Source: SCRD01 sp046705285 (GTDB lineage Bacteria > Acidobacteriota > Terriglobia > UBA7540). From it: a stretch of DNA of 22,358 nucleotides. The translations under genes and the position numbers were made by a program. Under the pieces are notes generated by a model, which saw nothing but the letters and a program-made list of their open reading frames with translations, made no database searches and was not told where the DNA came from. How positions within the stretch are numbered: the stretch's first letter is position 1; the number at the start of each line of letters is the position of its first letter. The stretch spans positions 1 through 22,358 of the forward strand of contig JBJKQK010000057.1 in NCBI GenBank assembly GCA_046705285.1, given 5' to 3'. This document shows, one piece after another, positions 1-7,949 of this stretch.

Positions 1-794
1 TCGCGCCAGTCGAGCCCCGCGGCCGAAAAGGCCACCTCCACCAGTTCCTGCACGCTGTGGGTTTCACCGGTGGCAATCACGTAATCCTTCGGCTCCTTCC
101 CCTGCAGCATCAGCCACATCGCCTCCACGTAGTCCCCCGCATAACCCCAGTCCCGCTTCGCCTCCAGGTTGCCCATCTTCAGCCGTCGGGCCAGCCCCCA
201 CTTGATCCGCCCTACCTGATAACTGACTTTGCGGGTCACAAACTCCAGACCGCGGCGTGGTGACTCATGGTTGAAGCAGATCGTCGCGCAAGCAAACATC
301 CCGTAACTCTCGCGGTAGTTGACGGTGATCTGATGCCCGAACACCTTGGCCACCCCGTAAGGGCTGCGAGGATAGAATCGGGTCTTTTCGCTCTGGGGCG
401 ATTCCTGAACTTTCCCGAACATCTCCGAGCTCGAGGCCTGCAGGAACCTCGCCTTCGGGCAATGCTTGTGCAACGCCTCCAGCATTCGCAACACGCCAAG
501 GCCCGTCACATCGCCTGTCAGAACAGGCTGCGTCCACGATGTCGGAACGAAGCTCTGGGCAGCCAGGTTGTAAACCTCGTCCGGCTGCACCTCGCGGATG
601 ATATTGTCCAGCGAAGATTGGTCGGTCAGATCACCTTCCACCAGTTCCAGCAGGCCAATCATCTGCCCGATCCGGTCGAACTTCTCCACGCTGGTCCGGC
701 GCACCAACCCGTAAACTTCGTAACCCTTGGCGAGCAGAAGTTCGGCCAGATAAGAACCATCCTGCCCGGTAATTCCCGTGATTAACGCTCGCAT
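1..794 (-). CDS. gmd: GDP-mannose 4,6-dehydratase, partial (C-terminus beyond window edge)
   Basis: This enzyme converts GDP-D-mannose to GDP-4-keto-6-deoxymannose, the first step toward GDP-fucose, GDP-rhamnose and related surface-glycan sugars, in the cytoplasm. Reading the minus strand from the ATG at 794 gives 264 codons without a stop, running off the window. The N-terminus shows the Rossmann motif GITGQDGSYLAELLL. Further in are SSSEMFG and SPYGVAKVFGHQIT, which hold the SDR catalytic Ser and YxxxK. NHESPRRGLEFVTRK, GNLEAKRDWGYAGDYV and TGETHSVQELVEVAF are classic Gmd signatures. Full-length Gmd is about 320-370 residues, so roughly 60-100 are missing. A GGGAGG ribosome site (complement of 799-804) lies 4 nt before the start. 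The gene points away from the sugar-acid locus and probably belongs to a polysaccharide cluster outside the window. Family assignment is secure. Confidence 0.95.
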   Translation of the reverse strand, partial: MRALITGITGQDGSYLAELLLAKGYEVYGLVRRTSVEKFDRIGQMIGLLELVEGDLTDQSSLDNIIREVQPDEVYNLAAQSFVPTSWTQPVLTGDVTGLGVLRMLEALHKHCPKARFLQASSSEMFGKVQESPQSEKTRFYPRSPYGVAKVFGHQITVNYRESYGMFACATICFNHESPRRGLEFVTRKVSYQVGRIKWGLARRLKMGNLEAKRDWGYAGDYVEAMWLMLQGKEPKDYVIATGETHSVQELVEVAFSAAGLDWR

Positions 795-1412
795 CTTGCC
801 TCCCGATTGTAGTAAGCGATAAATACCAGCCTGTTGGGCCTGTGCGACCACTCAATGGGACAGATAAGATTGTGGTGACGAAAACTCTTCAGAATTGCAA
901 CGCGCAAATTTCATTGAACTTCTTTAAATTCTCACTTTCTCGAATTTCTTATTTCGTACAAAGTTGCTGCTTGTCGCGCACCGTGCAAATCCTGCCTTCC
1001 TGTCTCCGCTTTCGAAATCGCACCCGTCATCATGGCAGTTTACTCTGCCGGACCAAGCCAATCGGCATCACAGCCCACCAGCACTGACCGTTGATAAGAT
1101 CATCGACAGAAGCGCGAATTTCCATTATGAATTTCAAGACCGTTTCGTAACCTACATCTAACCCGCACCGAAGGCGACAATCATCCTCGCGCGCTGGGGA
1201 GTGGCTTTCCGGGATGAGGTTCACCTGATGGAAGTCGTGGATTGGCTTTACAATCTCTAGAACCTGCGTGGTCCAAGCAGGGAATCATGCACGTCGTCTT
1301 CGAGCGTGCCCAGTGATCGCGCCGGGCGCAAACGGGTGCCATCGAGCTTATCCGTTTCCAACCCACCTCCGATCTCGAAGGTGAGGCATTGCCCATGCCT
1401 CGATTCACACTG
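795..1412. other. Intergenic region between divergent gmd and MFS genes, no gene seen
   Basis: This stretch separates the minus-strand gmd from the plus-strand transporter. Open frames here are short, lack ribosome sites and resemble no family I recognise. It must contain the gmd promoter, but I found no convincing -35/-10 pair for that strand. A short inverted repeat, GAGGCA-N7-TGCCTC at 1383-1401, lies just before the transporter promoter. Confidence 0.6.
1383..1401. promoter_or_regulatory. Possible operator: 6-bp inverted repeat upstream of the MFS promoter
   Basis: GAGGCA and TGCCTC form a perfect 6-bp inverted repeat with a 7-nt centre, 11 nt upstream of the proposed -35 box of the transporter gene. 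Position and symmetry suit a dimeric regulator. Repeats of this length also occur by chance, and no regulator gene is present in the window. Confidence 0.2.
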
Positions 1413-1441
1413 TTGCCTTACACATCATAAAGCCATATACT
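1413..1441 (+). promoter_or_regulatory. Putative sigma70-type promoter for the MFS transporter
   Basis: TTGCCT at 1413-1418 (4 of 6 matches to TTGACA) and TATACT at 1436-1441 (5 of 6 to TATAAT) are separated by exactly 17 bp. The expected transcript start is near 1448, about 10 nt before the ATG at 1458. This would make an almost leaderless mRNA, which fits the absence of a Shine-Dalgarno sequence before that ATG. Confidence 0.45.
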
Positions 1442-1457
1442 TTCTGCGCTGTTTACA

Positions 1458-2795
1458 ATGCCATCCATTGATCTGAACGAAAACCGAGGATTAACGCGGG
1501 GTGGGCGGAACCCGGCCCTTCCGGCTCCCTCAAGCCGCATCCGACGCATTCAAAGGACGGCGTTGCTCCTTGTCCTTGTAAGCGGGATCATCAATTATGT
1601 GGATCGTGCCACCTTGGCGGTTGGGCTGCCACTGATTCGACATGATCTCGGCATTTCCATTGCCCACAGCGGTGTTCTGCTCTCTGCATTTCTTCTTGTT
1701 TATGCCTTCTGCCAGTTACCTGCGGGAGCCGTGGTGGATCGTTTTGGCGCGCGCCTTGTGCTTTCGGCCGGGCTTGCGCTCTGGTCATTGGCCCAAGTCC
1801 TTGGAGGACTGGTGACGAGTTTCCGGCAATTCCTGGCTGTCCGCGGTTTGCTGGGGGTCGGTGAATCGCCTCAGTATCCAAGCTGCGCCCGCATCGTTAC
1901 GGACTGGTTTGCCGAGCGGGACCGGGGGCTTGCTACCGGCATCTGGAATTGTTCAAGCACCCTGGGCACGGCCATTGCCGTTCCTCTGCTTACTGTTCTC
2001 ATGCTCCGTCTTGGCTGGCGCTGGATGTTCATTGCGATGGGATGCGCCGGTCTGGCGGTGGGCATCGCTTTCTACAGCTTGCATCGAGATCCCAAACAAT
2101 TACGTCTGACAGATGGAGAACTGGAGTATCTTTACGGCCAAGAGCGCGAAACCCAGCTCATGGCGTGGCGAGAATGGCGGCGGTTGTTTGGGTTCCGGAC
2201 GACATGGGGAATGGTCTGCGGCTTTTTTGGCATTGTCTACATGTCCTGGCTCTACTTTGCCTGGCTACCGCAATATCTCGAAATCCAATGGCACCTCAGC
2301 ATCGCCAGGACAGGTTGGGTGGCTGCCATTCCCTTCAGTTGTGGAGTCTTCGGCAGTGTGGCTGGAGGTCGCGTTTGCGACGTCCTTTCAAGGCGCGGCT
2401 TTTCTACGATCAACAGTTGCAAGATACCTATCGTTTGCTCGTTATCCGGAGTGGTCCTGTGCACCGTGCTGGCGGCCTACAGTTCCAGCAGTATATCTGC
2501 TGTCGTCTATATCTCCTTTTCCATGCTCTTGATCATGTCCGGCAGCACCGCGGCCTGGGCGTTGGCCACGGTGGCTGCGCCGCAAAACTATGCCGCCTCG
2601 CTTGGTTCCATACAGAATTTCGGCGGGTATCTGGGCGGCACCCTGGCCCCCGTGGTGACCGGGTACATGGTCCAGGCTACAACTTCCTTTCAGTCTGCTC
2701 TGCTGGTCGCCGCCGGCGTTGCGCTTCTCGCTGGTTTCGGGCATCTGGTCTTTGTCAGGGAACGGATTTCGCTCGCCGGCAAAGGACACGCCTAG
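1458..2795 (+). CDS. MFS transporter, anion:cation symporter (ACS) family, probable sugar-acid permease
   Basis: This 445-residue protein has the usual length and 12-helix hydrophobicity pattern of a major facilitator. After a polar 30-residue N-terminus, the first helix carries GIINYVDRATLAVGLP, the typical opening of ACS-family hexuronate, glucarate and galactonate carriers. GAVVDRFGARLVL is the loop 2-3 MFS signature. RGLLGVGESPQYPSCARIV and DWFAERDRGLATGIWN are hallmark ACS motifs before and after helix 4. The likely role is proton-coupled uptake of a monocarboxylic sugar acid across the inner membrane. The downstream KDG kinase and KDPG aldolase support a uronate, aldonate or 2-keto-3-deoxygluconate substrate, but sequence alone does not settle which. 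There is no clear ribosome site before the ATG; a promoter candidate ends 17 nt upstream. About 105 bp separate its stop from the next promoter candidate. Confidence 0.9.
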   Translation: MPSIDLNENRGLTRGGRNPALPAPSSRIRRIQRTALLLVLVSGIINYVDRATLAVGLPLIRHDLGISIAHSGVLLSAFLLVYAFCQLPAGAVVDRFGARLVLSAGLALWSLAQVLGGLVTSFRQFLAVRGLLGVGESPQYPSCARIVTDWFAERDRGLATGIWNCSSTLGTAIAVPLLTVLMLRLGWRWMFIAMGCAGLAVGIAFYSLHRDPKQLRLTDGELEYLYGQERETQLMAWREWRRLFGFRTTWGMVCGFFGIVYMSWLYFAWLPQYLEIQWHLSIARTGWVAAIPFSCGVFGSVAGGRVCDVLSRRGFSTINSCKIPIVCSLSGVVLCTVLAAYSSSSISAVVYISFSMLLIMSGSTAAWALATVAAPQNYAASLGSIQNFGGYLGGTLAPVVTGYMVQATTSFQSALLVAAGVALLAGFGHLVFVRERISLAGKGHA

Positions 2796-2901
2796 CGGCG
2801 CTGATAATTTTCATCCTGGCCGCATCCCTGGCGGGCAGGAACCCCACGCTTCCACCAATAGAACTCGAAACTGAGCTATTACGATTCTGAAAATATTCTA
2901 C

Positions 2902-2930
2902 TTGACAACCCCTTTGGATAATGGTAAAAG
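2902..2930 (+). promoter_or_regulatory. Putative sigma70-type promoter for the TonB-dependent receptor
   Basis: A perfect TTGACA at 2902-2907 is followed after 17 bp by TAAAAG at 2925-2930 (4 of 6 matches to TATAAT). Transcription would start near 2937 and give a leader of about 185 nt before the receptor start at 3123. That leader would include the receptor-like relic at 2961-3078. This is a consensus match only. Confidence 0.4.
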
Positions 2931-2960
2931 TCGTCGCCGTTGGGGTAGCGCAGTAGACGA

Positions 2961-3078
2961 ATTTCCACTTTCGAACGCCGATCAGCAGGCATCGGGCCTG
3001 GTGAAGTGGCGGAGGTGTCTGCTGACTTCAAGCGTATTCATGCAGGACGCGCCTGAGGCTGACATCAAAATCGACCGC
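2961..3078 (+). pseudogene. Relic fragment of a second TonB-dependent receptor gene
   Basis: A short open frame here encodes LSNADQ, then LLTSSVFMQD, then IKIDR. It aligns without gaps to the intact receptor downstream (around residues 402-437: LPNANQ, LLTSSVFMQD, MKIDR). Over 33 aligned codons, 20 residues are identical, and by hand count 74 of 99 bases match. Many differences in the better-conserved half are synonymous third-position changes, so the scrap diverged as a coding sequence before being broken. It is a paralogue remnant rather than a recent copy. No signal peptide, plug or barrel remains. It ends 32 nt before the receptor's Shine-Dalgarno sequence and lies in its probable 5' leader. 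Confidence 0.7.
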
Positions 3079-3122
3079 TCTATTTTTCGCGTCGGGCACA
3101 ACATTCATCGAGGAGGATAACC

Positions 3123-6100
3123 GTGGACAAGAGTTCAATGAGTATCCCTAAGGGTGTAGTGTTGTTGTTGGCCGCATGCTTAGTGGCTTTCGTATTGCCT
3201 GTGTACGGGCAAGTTGTAACCGGAAATATCGTAGGAACAGTCACTGACACCTCAGGTGCGGTCGTGCCGCAGGCGAAGGTGACTATTACCAACGTCGGGA
3301 CCAATGTGAGCCGGGTTATTACGACTGACTCAAGCGGCAATTATTCAGTAACCACTCTCCCTCCGGGAACCTACAATGTTTCGGCCGGGAAGGTGGGATT
3401 TGCTACACGGGTTCATACCGGTATTCCGTTGTCTGCCGCAACCACTGTTCGGGTCAACCTGACGATTAAGCCAGGTTCGGTCACGCAGACTGTGACTGTC
3501 CAGGGAGGAATCACGCCCTTACTACAGACGGAGAGCGCGGAGACCGGAAGAACAATCACCAATGTCGCGGTGGAACACCTGCCCCTGAGCACCGGCCATA
3601 ATTTCCAGAACCTGCTGAGTCTGACTCCTGGGGCTGGCCCCACGGTGCGACAGCATTCGCTAGCCTTCAATCCTCAGAACAGCATGTCCACGACTATCAA
3701 CGGAAATTCCAGTATTGCCAACATTTTTAACATTAACGGCATCAACGACAATGAGCGCAGCGGTCTTTTACAAATGTACATTCCTGCCGCCGAGGCGATT
3801 CAGGAAGTCAGTATCAGCACTAGCAACTACGACCCTTCTCAGGGAACAGCCTTGGGGGCTGTGACCAACGTGATTATCAAGTCCGGTACCAACAAGTTTC
3901 ACGGCGAAGCGTACGAATTTTACCGCGGCAACAAATTGAATTCGAGAAGCTTCTTCGAGGTGGGGACAAACGGCAAGCCATTTCAGGCACCTCACTTTGT
4001 CGACAATTACTTTGGCGCCAACCTGGGCGGTCCAATCCAGAAGGGCAAGACGTTCTTCTTTGTCAATTTCCTTGAGCACCGCATCCGTCACGGCGAGTTC
4101 GAGGAGGTAAGTGTGCCGACAGTCGCCATGCGCAATGGGATCTTCAGTGACCCAGCACTCACCCCGATCTTTGATCCGGCCACAGGGGACACTGCGGACT
4201 GCCTCGGCCTCAGCAGCGGGAATGCCAGTTTGTGCGGGACAGGGCGCCAGCAGTTTACGAACAACATAATTCCTCCCACTCGCATTAGTGCCGTCGCCCA
4301 AAAGCTGATGTCTCATGTTGCTCTTCCGAACGCCAACCAGAACGAATCAGGGGTGCTGAAGTACCAGAACAATCTACTGACCTCAAGTGTGTTCATGCAG
4401 GACACGCCTGACGTTGACATGAAAATCGACCGTTACCAGGGCAAGGACGACCATATTTCTGGTCGCCTCAGTTACACGAAACCCACTCTGGATCAGCCGG
4501 GCCTCTATGGCGCGTATGGAGGGCCTATATCGGGTGGTGGAATTGCCGGGCTTGAAGGAACGGGAAGTCAAGCGACGTGGTCCACAGACATCCATTGGAC
4601 CCACATCTTTTCGCCGACGCTGCTTGTCGAGACGGCGGTTGGTCTGAGCCGCTGGCATAACCTCGCCTTTGGTACGGGCTATGGCCAAAACCTCTCCACG
4701 GCAGTTGGGATTCCTGGGGCGAATACAGATAAGTATCACAGTGGCATCGTTAATGTGTCGGGGGTAGGCTTCTCTAACCCGTTCGTGGGAACGGAGAGCA
4801 ACCTTCCTTGGGCCCGGGCAGGCGACAACATTGAACTCATGAATAATTGGACAAAAATGCTTGGCAACCATAGTCTCGAGTGGGGCCTGGAATACTATCG
4901 CATCCGGGACGATTTACAGTTGGTTGGTTCAAGCTCGGGCGGAGGGGTATTTAATTTCTCGTCTGGGATGACCGCCCTTAACGGTGGCCCGGCTTCAGGC
5001 TTTGCGAACGCGTTCGCAAGCTTTTTGCTGGGTGACCCAGGTTCGATGAGCCGCGGTGTCGCAAACATCTTTCCGGCTTTACGCCAGAATCAGATCTTTC
5101 CCTACTTCGGGGACAAGTGGCAGGTCAGCCGGAAGCTGACGCTGAACCTGGGACTGCGCTGGGAGTATTGGGGACCTCCGACCCCGCACTTTGCCGGAGG
5201 ATTTTCCGAATATAATCCGAACAACAACACGCTTGAGCTGGCGGGTCTTGGCAACATACCACGCAACATGGGTATGGTTGCACAATACCGCAATTTCTCG
5301 CCGCGCGTCGGGGTGGCCTATCGCATAACCCCTAATAGCGTGGTTCGCGCCGGCTTTGGCATAAGCCACAGCTTTTTCCCTGTCGACACATGGGCTTACA
5401 ATTACCCGTTGGAACCGGAAGTCAGCTACGGCAGCGTGAGCAGCTTTGGTCCGGCGTTGCTCTCTCCCGGAACCACAGGGACCTTCACGAGCGGTTTTCC
5501 TCCGGATCAGCCATACGTGCTCCCCTCAAGCGGAATTATTCCGGTCAACACGCCCTACCTTTTGAATCAGTCCTTTTACCATGTCGACCTGCACTTTAAA
5601 AACCCCTATGTTGAAGCTTGGAACTTTGCCTATGAACGTGATCTTCCCAAGCACTGGGTGATTGACGTTGCTTATGTTGGCAACAGAGGGGTACACAGTC
5701 CGGTCTTCTATAACCTTAATGCTGCCACAGCCTATGGTACTGGCGCAGCCGGCCAGCCTGAATACGTCGCATTCGGGCGCACTGCAGGAACCACCAATGC
5801 CTTTTCCGCGTATAGCTCCACTTACAATTCACTCCAGGTGAAGTTCGACCACCGTCTTTCCAGTAATCTTGCAGTGACCACTGCTTACACTTACGGCAAA
5901 GCGATTGGGTATGTAAATGAGTCCGGCGATTATCCTAACGGGCTCTCGGATTACGTGAACCAGAGACGTAACTATACGGTGACTGACTTCAATCAAACTC
6001 AGATCCTCACTCAGAGCTTTATGTGGAATCTTCCCTTCGGGAAGGGGCAACATTTTGTTACCTCGGGAATCGGCAGCAAGCTCCTTGGCGGCTGGGAGCT

Positions 6101-6524
6101 CGCGGGCATCTCGGCGTTTACTACAGGATTTCCGTTGAGTATCGGCTGTGACTGCGCGGGGTTCAACACCCCCGGCAATGCAGCGTCTCCTAACATTAAC
6201 GGACCAGTCAGGAAACTGTTCGGAATCCAAAACCAGCCTTGGTTTGACACCAGTAACTTCTCCTTCCCAGCGGCCGGAACGCAAGGGAATGCGAGCTACT
6301 ACCTCGCGGCAGGCCCACACATGTTTAACCTGGACGCCTCGATTTTTCGTACGATAAAGCTTACAGAACGTTTCAATCTGCAGCTTCGCAGCGAATGGTT
6401 TTCCGCCTTGAACAACCCGCAGTTTTCCAACCCTGGAGGAACGCTGGGAAGTTCGAATTTCGGCTATGTCACCAGTGCCAGCGGCTCTCGGGTTATCGAC
6501 ATTGCCGCGAAGCTGATCTTCTGA
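3123..6524 (+). CDS. TonB-dependent outer-membrane receptor, Oar-like, with N-terminal carboxypeptidase-regulatory domain
   Basis: This 1133-residue protein is a likely outer-membrane importer for a large or scarce ligand, energised by TonB-ExbBD. The GTG start is chosen because AGGAGG at 3111-3116 lies 6 nt upstream; an ATG 15 nt further in is the alternative. Residues 1-30 form a Sec signal peptide ending VLPVYGQ. A CarboxypepD_reg beta-sandwich follows at about 32-115, with GTVTDTSGAVVPQAKVTI and SGNYSVTTLPPGTYNV. The plug covers about 140-250 (IPAAEAIQEVSISTSNYD and GAVTNVIIKSGTN). The rest is a 22-strand-type barrel ending in an aromatic residue (AAKLIF), as outer-membrane proteins do. 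No canonical TonB box is obvious, which is common in this group. Its place between a sugar-acid permease and UxuA-like genes suggests a uronic-acid-containing glycan as ligand (inference). Length is normal for Acidobacteriota Oar-like receptors. Confidence 0.93.
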   Translation: MDKSSMSIPKGVVLLLAACLVAFVLPVYGQVVTGNIVGTVTDTSGAVVPQAKVTITNVGTNVSRVITTDSSGNYSVTTLPPGTYNVSAGKVGFATRVHTGIPLSAATTVRVNLTIKPGSVTQTVTVQGGITPLLQTESAETGRTITNVAVEHLPLSTGHNFQNLLSLTPGAGPTVRQHSLAFNPQNSMSTTINGNSSIANIFNINGINDNERSGLLQMYIPAAEAIQEVSISTSNYDPSQGTALGAVTNVIIKSGTNKFHGEAYEFYRGNKLNSRSFFEVGTNGKPFQAPHFVDNYFGANLGGPIQKGKTFFFVNFLEHRIRHGEFEEVSVPTVAMRNGIFSDPALTPIFDPATGDTADCLGLSSGNASLCGTGRQQFTNNIIPPTRISAVAQKLMSHVALPNANQNESGVLKYQNNLLTSSVFMQDTPDVDMKIDRYQGKDDHISGRLSYTKPTLDQPGLYGAYGGPISGGGIAGLEGTGSQATWSTDIHWTHIFSPTLLVETAVGLSRWHNLAFGTGYGQNLSTAVGIPGANTDKYHSGIVNVSGVGFSNPFVGTESNLPWARAGDNIELMNNWTKMLGNHSLEWGLEYYRIRDDLQLVGSSSGGGVFNFSSGMTALNGGPASGFANAFASFLLGDPGSMSRGVANIFPALRQNQIFPYFGDKWQVSRKLTLNLGLRWEYWGPPTPHFAGGFSEYNPNNNTLELAGLGNIPRNMGMVAQYRNFSPRVGVAYRITPNSVVRAGFGISHSFFPVDTWAYNYPLEPEVSYGSVSSFGPALLSPGTTGTFTSGFPPDQPYVLPSSGIIPVNTPYLLNQSFYHVDLHFKNPYVEAWNFAYERDLPKHWVIDVAYVGNRGVHSPVFYNLNAATAYGTGAAGQPEYVAFGRTAGTTNAFSAYSSTYNSLQVKFDHRLSSNLAVTTAYTYGKAIGYVNESGDYPNGLSDYVNQRRNYTVTDFNQTQILTQSFMWNLPFGKGQHFVTSGIGSKLLGGWELAGISAFTTGFPLSIGCDCAGFNTPGNAASPNINGPVRKLFGIQNQPWFDTSNFSFPAAGTQGNASYYLAAGPHMFNLDASIFRTIKLTERFNLQLRSEWFSALNNPQFSNPGGTLGSSNFGYVTSASGSRVIDIAAKLIF

Positions 6525-6536
6525 ACGCCATCCCTA

Positions 6537-6572
6537 GGGCCCTGGTGGATGCCTGCCTCGCTACCAGGGCCT
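6537..6572 (+). terminator. Hairpin after the receptor gene, possible terminator or attenuator
   Basis: GGCCCTGGT (6538-6546) and ACCAGGGCC (6563-6571) form a perfect 9-bp stem with a 16-nt loop, plus one G-T pair, starting 13 nt after the receptor stop codon. There is no run of T after it, so it is not a textbook intrinsic terminator. It may stabilise the receptor mRNA end or reduce read-through into the dehydratase genes. Confidence 0.4.
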
Positions 6573-6642
6573 ATACCCTCAGCCGTCGGGAGCGATCCCG
6601 GCAAGGAGGAACCTGAAACTCGGAGAGGAGGAGTCTCGTCTT

Positions 6643-7767
6643 ATGGGTCCATCTATCTCACGCAGAAGGTTGATGCAGGCAATTGGGACCGCAGTTCTCG
6701 CCCCCTCAGGGATTGCTGCGGGAATGTTTCCGAATCGTGGGAATTCAAATCCGTCCCCAGCAGGCTGGTGTCCCGAGGGGCCGGACACTCCAAAGCTCAG
6801 CTTGGGTATCTCTCCCCGCGCCGACGCGGCCGACATGCGGCGGATGAAGCAGATTGGTATCAATCACGTCCTCATGGGTGGACCGCGGATTCCCTGGGAG
6901 GAGCGACAGATCAAATCCATCATGGATTCGTTCAGGTCGGGGGGCCTGACGGTCGGCAACATGATGATCGGAGGCTTTCCCAAAACCATTTACGGAAGGC
7001 CGGGCCGAGACGAGGAGATCGAAAACGTCCAGAAATCCATCCGTGCTGCCGGCCGGGCCGGCTTGCCCGTTGTCGAGTACAACTTTTACGCGCATCGTCT
7101 GGTCGAGGGATATTACGAGAAAGCCGGGCGAGGGGGTGCGGGTCTGACCGCGTTTGATTATGAGCGGGTGAAGAACCTGCCTCCGCTTCCATCAGAAGGC
7201 GTCCACACCGATGCGGAAATGTGGAGGAATATCACTTACTTCCTGAAGGCCGTCATCCCGGTGGCCGAGGAATCAAATGTGCGGCTTGCTCTCCATCCGA
7301 ATGATCCTCCGGCACCGCTGAGCCGCGGATCGCAGCAGATCATGGGAACCCTCGAAGGATGGAAGCACTTGATCGAGATCGTCCCCAGCAAGTCCAATGG
7401 GATCACCTTTGACTGTGGAGTTACGAGGGAAATGGGGCAAGATCCGGTCGAGGTCTGCCGCTATTTTGGAACGAGAGATCGCATCAACCACGTACACTAT
7501 CGTAATGTTCGCGTCCAGGTGCCGCACAAAGAGTACTCCGAGGTGTTCTTGGACAACGGACAGAACAATATGTTCGCCATCATGAAGGAGTTGGTCCGGC
7601 AAAAATATCCCCGCTTGATCTTCCCGGAGCATCCCCGCGCGCTGGACGTTGATCGCGACTTGACAAGTCGGCCGACGTATTATCCGGGCGGAGGCGGGTA
7701 CGTCGGCTATGTGTACAACGTGGGTTACGCGAGGGCGATGCTGCAGGCTGCCCTGATACCTTCCTAA
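6643..7767 (+). CDS. UxuA-like mannonate dehydratase family protein with Tat-type signal
   Basis: This 374-residue TIM-barrel protein belongs to the UxuA family. Classical UxuA removes water from D-mannonate to give 2-keto-3-deoxygluconate. The family signature is clear: NITYFLKAVIPVAEE, then ALHPNDPP (metal ligand His218), FDCGVTREMG (Cys258), NHVHYRNV (His285) and, near the end, FPEHPRALD. The usual C-terminal motif is PDH, so the acidic ligand is Glu329 instead of Asp, and the Cys lies one position later than in E. coli UxuA. The N-terminus SRRRLMQAIG plus a weakly hydrophobic stretch is a twin-arginine signal, implying export as a folded, metal-loaded enzyme. AGGAGGAG at 6625-6632 precedes the ATG by 10 nt. 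The gene lies about 120 bp after the receptor. Family membership is solid; the exact substrate is not. Confidence 0.82.
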   Translation: MGPSISRRRLMQAIGTAVLAPSGIAAGMFPNRGNSNPSPAGWCPEGPDTPKLSLGISPRADAADMRRMKQIGINHVLMGGPRIPWEERQIKSIMDSFRSGGLTVGNMMIGGFPKTIYGRPGRDEEIENVQKSIRAAGRAGLPVVEYNFYAHRLVEGYYEKAGRGGAGLTAFDYERVKNLPPLPSEGVHTDAEMWRNITYFLKAVIPVAEESNVRLALHPNDPPAPLSRGSQQIMGTLEGWKHLIEIVPSKSNGITFDCGVTREMGQDPVEVCRYFGTRDRINHVHYRNVRVQVPHKEYSEVFLDNGQNNMFAIMKELVRQKYPRLIFPEHPRALDVDRDLTSRPTYYPGGGGYVGYVYNVGYARAMLQAALIPS

Positions 7768-7949
7768 GAGCACGCCAACCTCTCTGCCATCATGTGGGGA
7801 GGCTGTTAACGAGGAAGGATGCGACGTGCCGGCAGAAGGGCGATTGGTGTGCCCAACGGCGAGCTGTCCATTAGGTTTGTTGCAGTCCAGACTTACCTGT
7901 ACATTTGGAGCGCAGCTAATAGGAGATATTTAATTAGGAGGAATTTTAT

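Noticed and set aside
842..1224. Short open frames in the gmd/MFS intergenic region
   Set aside because: No ribosome sites, no motifs, and overlapping frames on both strands.
1949..2890. Long +1-frame open reading (313 codons) inside the transporter gene
   Set aside because: It is a shadow of the MFS gene. Its sequence is Arg/Gly/His-rich with no membrane pattern, whereas the overlapping frame is a clear transporter.
2902..3120. 72-codon open frame taken as a separate small gene
   Set aside because: It starts inside a promoter-like sequence without a ribosome site, and its only recognisable part is the receptor-like relic.
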